Source: an uncultured Helcococcus sp.
GTDB taxonomy: Bacteria > Bacillota > Clostridia > Tissierellales > Peptoniphilaceae
DNA: 9,945 nucleotides
NCBI GenBank assembly: GCA_937926545.1
Contig: CALAZW010000003.1
Location: forward strand, 1 to 9,945
Reading direction: 5' to 3'
In this document: piece by piece, positions 5,885-9,945 of the stretch
Layout: the number at the start of each line of letters is the position of its first letter
How positions within the stretch are numbered: the first letter of the stretch is position 1
Notes under the pieces: model-generated
Told to the model about the DNA's origin: nothing
Database searches by the model: none
The model's input: only the letters and a program-made list of their open reading frames with translations
Translations under genes and position numbers: made by a program

Positions 5885-8617
5885 TTAATCTGTTCTCAAG
5901 GCTGTCACTGGATCTTTCTTGGCAGCTTTTTTTGCTGGAATAAATCCACCCAAAAGAGTTAAAAATACACTTAAAACCAAAAGTATAAATCCACTATTTA
6001 AAGGTAGGCTGGCATTTACATCCGCTGTTCCAGTCATAGAGTGTATTATATTATTGGTTGGTATTAAAAGTAAAAGACTTATTCCTATACCCAAGGCCCC
6101 TGAAATTAGACCTATAATAAAGGTCTCAGCATTAAATACTTGAGATATATTGTGCTTGGATGCTCCTATAGCTCTTAGTATACCTATCTCCTTGGTTCTT
6201 TCCAGAACTGATATATAGGTTATAATACCAATCATTATGGACGATACCACTAGAGATACTGCCACAAAGGCTATAAGTACATATGATATTACATTTATTA
6301 TAGTTGTTATGGAAGACATTAGAAGGGCTACAAAATCTGTATAAGAAATCTTATCCTCTTCCTTGGCCTTTTCATTGTAGTTTTCTATGGCCTTGGCTAT
6401 TAAATCCTTGTTTTCAAAGCTATCTGCATATATGTTTATAGAAGCTGGAGCATCTAAACTTACCAGTCCAAAGGCCTCCATATTTTCCTCATAGGAACCT
6501 GCGGATATATTGTTATCATAAACAGCCAGTAAAAATTCTTCATCTGGTTGGTCATCCAAGTAGTCATCTAAAAGCTTAGCTAGAGAGTTTTCATCATTTT
6601 GTAAAAGTTGACCCATGGTCTTAGGGTCATCTGCATAAACTGTCCTAACCATTTCTCTTGCTATTTGGGCCTTGTCAGATATGCCCAAAGAAGCTAACCA
6701 CTTCTTACTGTCTTCTATTTTTACGCTGTCATCCTTGGGAGCAAAGCTGGCTCCATTTAGAATATTTGTATCCTTATTTTTTATCTGTGCCTTTACTAGG
6801 GCGCTTTCATCTGTTATTTCTATAATCTTATCAGTCAAGGCCCTGGTATAGCCCAGATTACTATTTATTAAGAAGTTTTCAGAATCTTCTTTTTGTCTTA
6901 TGATCCCTACTATCTTTAACTCTAGGGCTTCAGCCAGTAGGTCTTCAACCTTATCCTTTTGATCTCCCACATAGCTAAACCTATTTTCTTCTACCTTTTC
7001 ATAGGCCAAGGCTGCTGGTAGCAGGTAAAGTTTTTGTTCTAAAAGGTCTTCAAAGTCCCAAGACTTCTCACTTAGACTTACTTCTTCTCCCCTATCTATC
7101 TTGTCTTTTATTTCTTCATATTCCTTATAGGGTAAGATTCCCAAATCATATAAAACCGAACTTGCTATCTCGTTGTTCTTATCAACTATTAAGATGGTCT
7201 CATCATATGATTTAGGATATTTACCATAAAGAAGATCATAGTTATCCTTAATTGCCGGACTTACCAGTTCATCGTTTTTACCTGGTAAAAGTTCTTCAAA
7301 GTGTTTTCTTGTTGCTGGATTCTCTAAACCTGGTAAACTGGGCATGGTTCCAAAAGGATTTTCTTCCTTTTTCTCATCAAAGCTGGTCCCATCTGCATTT
7401 ACCAGTCTTTTATCTGGATCATATGAGTAGATATCAAACTTGGTAGCGTAGGAATAAACTATACCATTGTCTCCCACATAGTCATGAATTTCACTTTTAG
7501 GGTCATCCAAGTATTTTTTAAAGGCTGTAAGATTATTTTTATCAATACTAGTAGTCATAGTTGAAGCATGCTCTAGCCCCTTACTATTTGAATATATTTT
7601 CTTTGGATTTCTATCCTTCTTATCATCCTTTTTTTCTTCCTCTGCAGTGTTCTTACCTGCCTCCATTAAACTGGCCAGGTCCATGGCTTCTTTTTCTATG
7701 GTGATGGGATAAGATACCATAGTATCTTTTTGTATATCCTCTATGTAGCTATTAACTCCATTTGACAAGGATAAGATCAAGGCTATCCCTATAATACCTA
7801 TGGAACCTGCAAAGGCTGTAAGTAGGGTTCTACCCTTCTTGGTTTTTAAGTTATTAAAGCTAAGAGAAAGGGCTGTTAAAAATGACATGGATGCTTTACC
7901 CATGTTTTCATGCCTGGCCTCTTCCTTTTCATCTTCTAAGACAAAGGGCCTGGTGTCATCTATAATTTTTCCATCACTTAATCTGACTATCCTTGTAGCA
8001 TAGTCTTCAGCCAACTCTGGATTGTGGGTTACCATAACTACCAACCTATCCTGGGCCACTTCTTTTAACAGCTCCATTACCTGGATACTTGTTTCACTAT
8101 CCAAGGCTCCTGTAGGTTCATCAGCCAAAAGTATATCTGGATTATTTACCAAGGCTCTAGCTATGGCCACTCTTTGCATCTGGCCTCCTGACATTTGGTT
8201 GGGCTTTTTATTTACATGGTCCTTTAGGCCTACATCTTCCAAGGCCTTAAGGGCTCTTTTTCTTCTCTCACTTCTAGAAATTCCTGATATGGTCAGGGCC
8301 AACTCCACATTAGATAAAATACTTTGGTGGGGTATTAAATTGTAGCTTTGAAAAACAAAGCCCACTGTATGGTTTCTATAGGAGTCCCAGTCCCTATCCT
8401 TATAGGACTTGGTGGAAATATTATTTATTATTAAATCTCCACTATCATAACGATCCAAACCTCCTATAACATTTAATAGGGTGGTTTTCCCAGATCCACT
8501 TTGTCCTAATATAGCTACAAACTCATTTTCCCTTAGGTTTAAGCTGACCCCATCCAGGGCCCTTTGGACCAAGTCTCCTGTTCTATATTCTTTTCTTATG
8601 TCTTTTAATTGAAGCAT
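5885..8617 (-). CDS. MacB-like ABC transporter: fused ATPase and FtsX-type permease with a large external domain
   Basis: The protein is 910 residues from the preferred start. Residues 1-220 are a LolD/MacB-type ATPase with Walker A GQSGSGKT (38-45), signature MSGGQ (142-146), Walker B ILLADE (162-167) and His198. One membrane helix (about 264-288) precedes an extracytoplasmic region of roughly 475 residues. Three more helices follow (about 770-800, 832-852, 876-895), with the FtsX-family motif ERTKEIGILRAIGAS between helices two and three. This is MacB topology, but E. coli MacB is about 650 residues, so the outer domain is greatly enlarged; it includes a charged linker near 325-341. Such proteins use ATP for mechanotransmission rather than classic transport. 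An ATG four codons upstream (8627-8629) is less likely because GGAGG for the chosen ATG overlaps it. It is a single gene with its own promoter. Substrate unknown; antimicrobial-peptide resistance or peptide/lipoprotein handling is possible. Confidence 0.88.
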   Translation of the reverse strand: MLQLKDIRKEYRTGDLVQRALDGVSLNLRENEFVAILGQSGSGKTTLLNVIGGLDRYDSGDLIINNISTKSYKDRDWDSYRNHTVGFVFQSYNLIPHQSILSNVELALTISGISRSERRKRALKALEDVGLKDHVNKKPNQMSGGQMQRVAIARALVNNPDILLADEPTGALDSETSIQVMELLKEVAQDRLVVMVTHNPELAEDYATRIVRLSDGKIIDDTRPFVLEDEKEEARHENMGKASMSFLTALSLSFNNLKTKKGRTLLTAFAGSIGIIGIALILSLSNGVNSYIEDIQKDTMVSYPITIEKEAMDLASLMEAGKNTAEEEKKDDKKDRNPKKIYSNSKGLEHASTMTTSIDKNNLTAFKKYLDDPKSEIHDYVGDNGIVYSYATKFDIYSYDPDKRLVNADGTSFDEKKEENPFGTMPSLPGLENPATRKHFEELLPGKNDELVSPAIKDNYDLLYGKYPKSYDETILIVDKNNEIASSVLYDLGILPYKEYEEIKDKIDRGEEVSLSEKSWDFEDLLEQKLYLLPAALAYEKVEENRFSYVGDQKDKVEDLLAEALELKIVGIIRQKEDSENFLINSNLGYTRALTDKIIEITDESALVKAQIKNKDTNILNGASFAPKDDSVKIEDSKKWLASLGISDKAQIAREMVRTVYADDPKTMGQLLQNDENSLAKLLDDYLDDQPDEEFLLAVYDNNISAGSYEENMEAFGLVSLDAPASINIYADSFENKDLIAKAIENYNEKAKEEDKISYTDFVALLMSSITTIINVISYVLIAFVAVSLVVSSIMIGIITYISVLERTKEIGILRAIGASKHNISQVFNAETFIIGLISGALGIGISLLLLIPTNNIIHSMTGTADVNASLPLNSGFILLVLSVFLTLLGGFIPAKKAAKKDPVTALRTD

Positions 8618-8636
8618 AACTTCCTCCATCTTTCAT

Positions 8637-8652
8637 CTATGAACGTACATAG
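8637..8652. promoter_or_regulatory. Near-perfect palindrome in the leader of the MacB-like gene
   Basis: CTATGAACGTACATAG matches its reverse complement at 14 of 16 positions. It lies between the -10 box and the ribosome binding site, where a bound repressor could block transcription. No matching regulator can be named from this window. Confidence 0.35.
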
Positions 8653-8667
8653 TATTAAGTCATTAAT

Positions 8668-8695
8668 ATTATATACCCCTAATATATTAAATCAA
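8668..8695 (-). promoter_or_regulatory. Promoter of the MacB-like gene
   Basis: On the minus strand, TTGATT (8690-8695) and a perfect TATAAT (8668-8673) are 16 bases apart. The start would fall near 8661, giving a leader of about 45 bases. The -35 lies two bases beyond the T-run of the terminator of the HNH gene, so the two transcription units are packed back to back. Confidence 0.65.
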
Positions 8696-8696
8696 T

Positions 8697-8726
8697 AAAA
8701 AAGATATATGAACCATATACCTTTTT
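8697..8726 (-). terminator. Intrinsic terminator of the HNH endonuclease gene
   Basis: On the minus strand, AAAAAGGTATATG and CATATATCTTTTT (8714-8726 and 8698-8710) pair around a three-base loop with one G-U pair. The run of six T's (8697-8702) forms the tail and part of the stem. The hairpin begins 12 bases after the stop codon of the HNH gene. Confidence 0.75.
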
Positions 8727-8738
8727 CTATAATTTATC

Positions 8739-9491
8739 TTATTTATTTTTCTTCTTTTCTTTATTTATATTTAATTTATAGCCTCTATGAGCCATGGCAT
8801 GGCAGTTGGGACATAGGGGTATAAGATCTTTTATAGGATCTATCTTGTATCTTTTGTCTATATCCTTTAAGGGAACAAGATGGTGGACATGGATAAAGTT
8901 CTTTCCACATTCTCCAAATTTTTCTTCAAAATTAAAGCCACAGGCCCTACAATCATAGCCATAGTAATCCAAGGCTTTTTTTCTAGCTATGGGATTTCTC
9001 TCATAGCTATTTACCTCTATAGTTTTTTTAGCTCCTTCATAGATGTCCGCTTCGTCTAAATCATCTACACCTGCACCATAGTCATCTCTTGTTTTTTCTT
9101 CAAGGTAGCTAACTGTTTCATCCTTTAGCCTTTGAGCTCCCATGGGTGCATGGCTAAGGCCTACTTTTTTCAATTTTTCAAGGCCAAACTTTTCTTTTTC
9201 ATAGCTTTCTAAAAGTTCTAAGCGCATATAAAAGTTATCCTTCTTAGGCCTGTCTTTATCTGGATCTAGCCAGTAGTCTTCATCATCCATTCTTTCAGCT
9301 AATTCAAGATTTAACTTAACCACTCTTGCCTTGTAAAGAATAGCACTTTTTGGTGCTGATACATAAAGATAGACTATATCATTTAGTTCAAATTTCTTAT
9401 TTCCCATCTCCCTATCTATGAAACCATAGTCCATAAAGAAGTCGTCTAACCTATAGTTTTTTATCTTTGATGGGATTATCCAATTAGTCAT
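8739..9491 (-). CDS. EVE-HNH endonuclease; candidate type IV modification-dependent restriction enzyme
   Basis: The 250-residue soluble protein has two modules. Residues about 1-100 look like an EVE-type PUA-superfamily domain: an early NWIIPS, a DIVYLYVS strand after about 38 residues, then ILYKARVV. EVE domains read modified bases. Residues about 170-240 are an HNH nuclease with zinc cysteines C181/C184 and C227/C230, the catalytic segment HVHHLVPL (201-208), N229 and H235 in CPNCHAMAH, and all key residues are present. The arrangement matches EVE-HNH enzymes that cut DNA carrying modified cytosines. GGGAGG (9498-9503) lies six bases before the ATG. It is transcribed alone, with its own promoter and terminator and no methyltransferase nearby. 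Restriction of modified phage or plasmid DNA is inferred; the base recognised is unknown. Confidence 0.85.
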   Translation of the reverse strand: MTNWIIPSKIKNYRLDDFFMDYGFIDREMGNKKFELNDIVYLYVSAPKSAILYKARVVKLNLELAERMDDEDYWLDPDKDRPKKDNFYMRLELLESYEKEKFGLEKLKKVGLSHAPMGAQRLKDETVSYLEEKTRDDYGAGVDDLDEADIYEGAKKTIEVNSYERNPIARKKALDYYGYDCRACGFNFEEKFGECGKNFIHVHHLVPLKDIDKRYKIDPIKDLIPLCPNCHAMAHRGYKLNINKEKKKNK

Positions 9492-9516
9492 TATTTTCCT
9501 CCCAGCCTTTTTCTTT

Positions 9517-9545
9517 ATTATACTAAAGATTAAAAGTCTTTTTAA
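9517..9545 (-). promoter_or_regulatory. Probable promoter of the EVE-HNH gene
   Basis: On the minus strand there is a perfect TATAAT (9517-9522) with TTAAAA (9540-9545) 17 bases upstream. The -35 matches only four of six positions. The predicted start leaves a leader of about 20 bases, just enough for the GGGAGG ribosome site. Confidence 0.5.
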
Positions 9546-9622
9546 GTTTACACTTTTGTTAGCTAGTAGTCACTCTTTCTTAAGAAAAAAATGGTATCTT
9601 AAAATAAAGAAGAGGAGGAGCT

Positions 9623-9817
9623 ATGTATAAGTATAAGATTGTAGAAGTGGAAGCAAGGGGTATCCTGCTATCAGGACCTGAAGAATATAAAGGGATTTTG
9701 GACAGGCATGCTAATGAAGGATGGAGGTTTGTCCAAATTCTTCCAAGTAAGTATGCTAGTAATGCTATCCCAACCAAGTATCAAATAATATTTGAAAAAG
9801 AAAAAGAGAGCCTATAG
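9623..9817 (+). CDS. DUF4177 domain protein
   Basis: This small 64-residue protein begins YKYKIVEVEARG and contains the block HANEGWRFVQILP (residues about 29-41). It ends in a YQIIFEKE strand. This matches the DUF4177 family: short stand-alone proteins whose core is a beta strand, a helix with EGW, and two more strands, of unknown function. There is no signal peptide or membrane segment. AGGAGG (9613-9618) lies four bases before the ATG. It is divergent from the EVE-HNH gene and appears to be a single-gene unit, since a terminator overlaps its stop codon. Its -10 may be TATCTT (9595-9600) preceded by TG, but no good -35 is visible. No functional link to its neighbours can be claimed. Confidence 0.85.
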   Translation: MYKYKIVEVEARGILLSGPEEYKGILDRHANEGWRFVQILPSKYASNAIPTKYQIIFEKEKESL

Positions 9818-9831
9818 GTTCTCTTTTGTTT
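9795..9831. terminator. Bidirectional intrinsic terminator overlapping the DUF4177 stop codon
   Basis: AAAAGAGAGCC (9802-9812) and GGTTCTCTTTT (9817-9827) form an 11-bp stem with one G-T pair and loop TATA. The TAG stop lies at the loop-stem junction. The plus strand continues TTTTGTTT, and the minus strand continues TTTTTCTTTTTC. The strong minus-strand tail suggests that a leftward gene from beyond the right edge also ends here. Confidence 0.75.
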
Positions 9832-9945
9832 ACTTACATACTCTTATTTATATGGTCTACCCTAAAAACTTTATAAGGATTTGACAAGGATTCCATTCAT
9901 CCCAAAGGCTGGGAAAACACTCTAAATCCTTAAATCCCATTTTAT

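Noticed and set aside
5919..8345. Plus-strand open frames opposite the MacB-like gene
   Set aside because: They are antisense shadows of a confidently identified transporter, with no ribosome sites and low-complexity predicted peptides.
9580..9777. 65-codon minus-strand open frame opposite the DUF4177 gene
   Set aside because: It is antisense to a recognisable DUF4177 protein that has a strong AGGAGG site; the reverse frame has neither family match nor ribosome site.
9881..9886. TTGACA on the plus strand near the right edge
   Set aside because: No -10-like hexamer lies 16-18 bases downstream, so a promoter is not supported.
9500..9914. 11-bp inverted repeat AAAGGCTGGGA at 9500-9510 (minus) and 9904-9914 (plus) flanking the DUF4177 gene
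   Set aside because: By simple base-count expectation several 11-mers will recur by chance in 10 kb, and there is no target duplication, transposase or longer terminal repeat.

Overview
The window is AT-rich, with AGGAGG-type ribosome binding sites, short intergenic gaps and many intrinsic terminators. This is typical of a low-GC Gram-positive anaerobe. The gene styles (heterodimeric ABC exporter under MarR, a MacB-like ATPase-permease fusion, DUF4177) would suit Clostridia/Tissierellia such as Anaerococcus or Peptoniphilus, but that placement is inference. No tRNA, rRNA, insertion sequence, CRISPR array or phage gene was found.

Layout from left to right. Positions 1-200 hold three tandem minus-strand promoters of identical architecture, firing out of the left edge, probably into an rRNA or other stable-RNA operon. 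Positions 260-1512 hold a minus-strand pair: a 68-residue Xre regulator, then a 336-residue PD-(D/E)XK nuclease with a C-terminal EVE/PUA-like domain. An intrinsic terminator sits between the two. Positions 1721-5777 hold a plus-strand operon: a MarR regulator with a palindromic operator on its own -10 box, then two overlapping ABC half-exporter genes that should form an asymmetric heterodimer. A bidirectional terminator separates this from a convergent minus-strand gene (5885-8617) that fuses a LolD/MacB-like ATPase to an FtsX-type permease. Further right is a minus-strand EVE-HNH endonuclease (8739-9491), then a plus-strand DUF4177 gene (9623-9817) and an unassigned right edge.

Three themes stand out. 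First, regulated export: MarR most likely represses itself and the exporter until a ligand binds, and the MacB-like protein is a second, independent transporter. Second, candidate defence: two unrelated nuclease folds (PD-(D/E)XK and HNH) each joined to an EVE/PUA-like candidate modified-base reader lie within 10 kb, in separate transcription units. Neither has a methyltransferase beside it, which suits modification-dependent (type IV-like) restriction. Third, the strong promoter cluster at the left edge. All functions are read from motifs by eye and have not been confirmed by database search.
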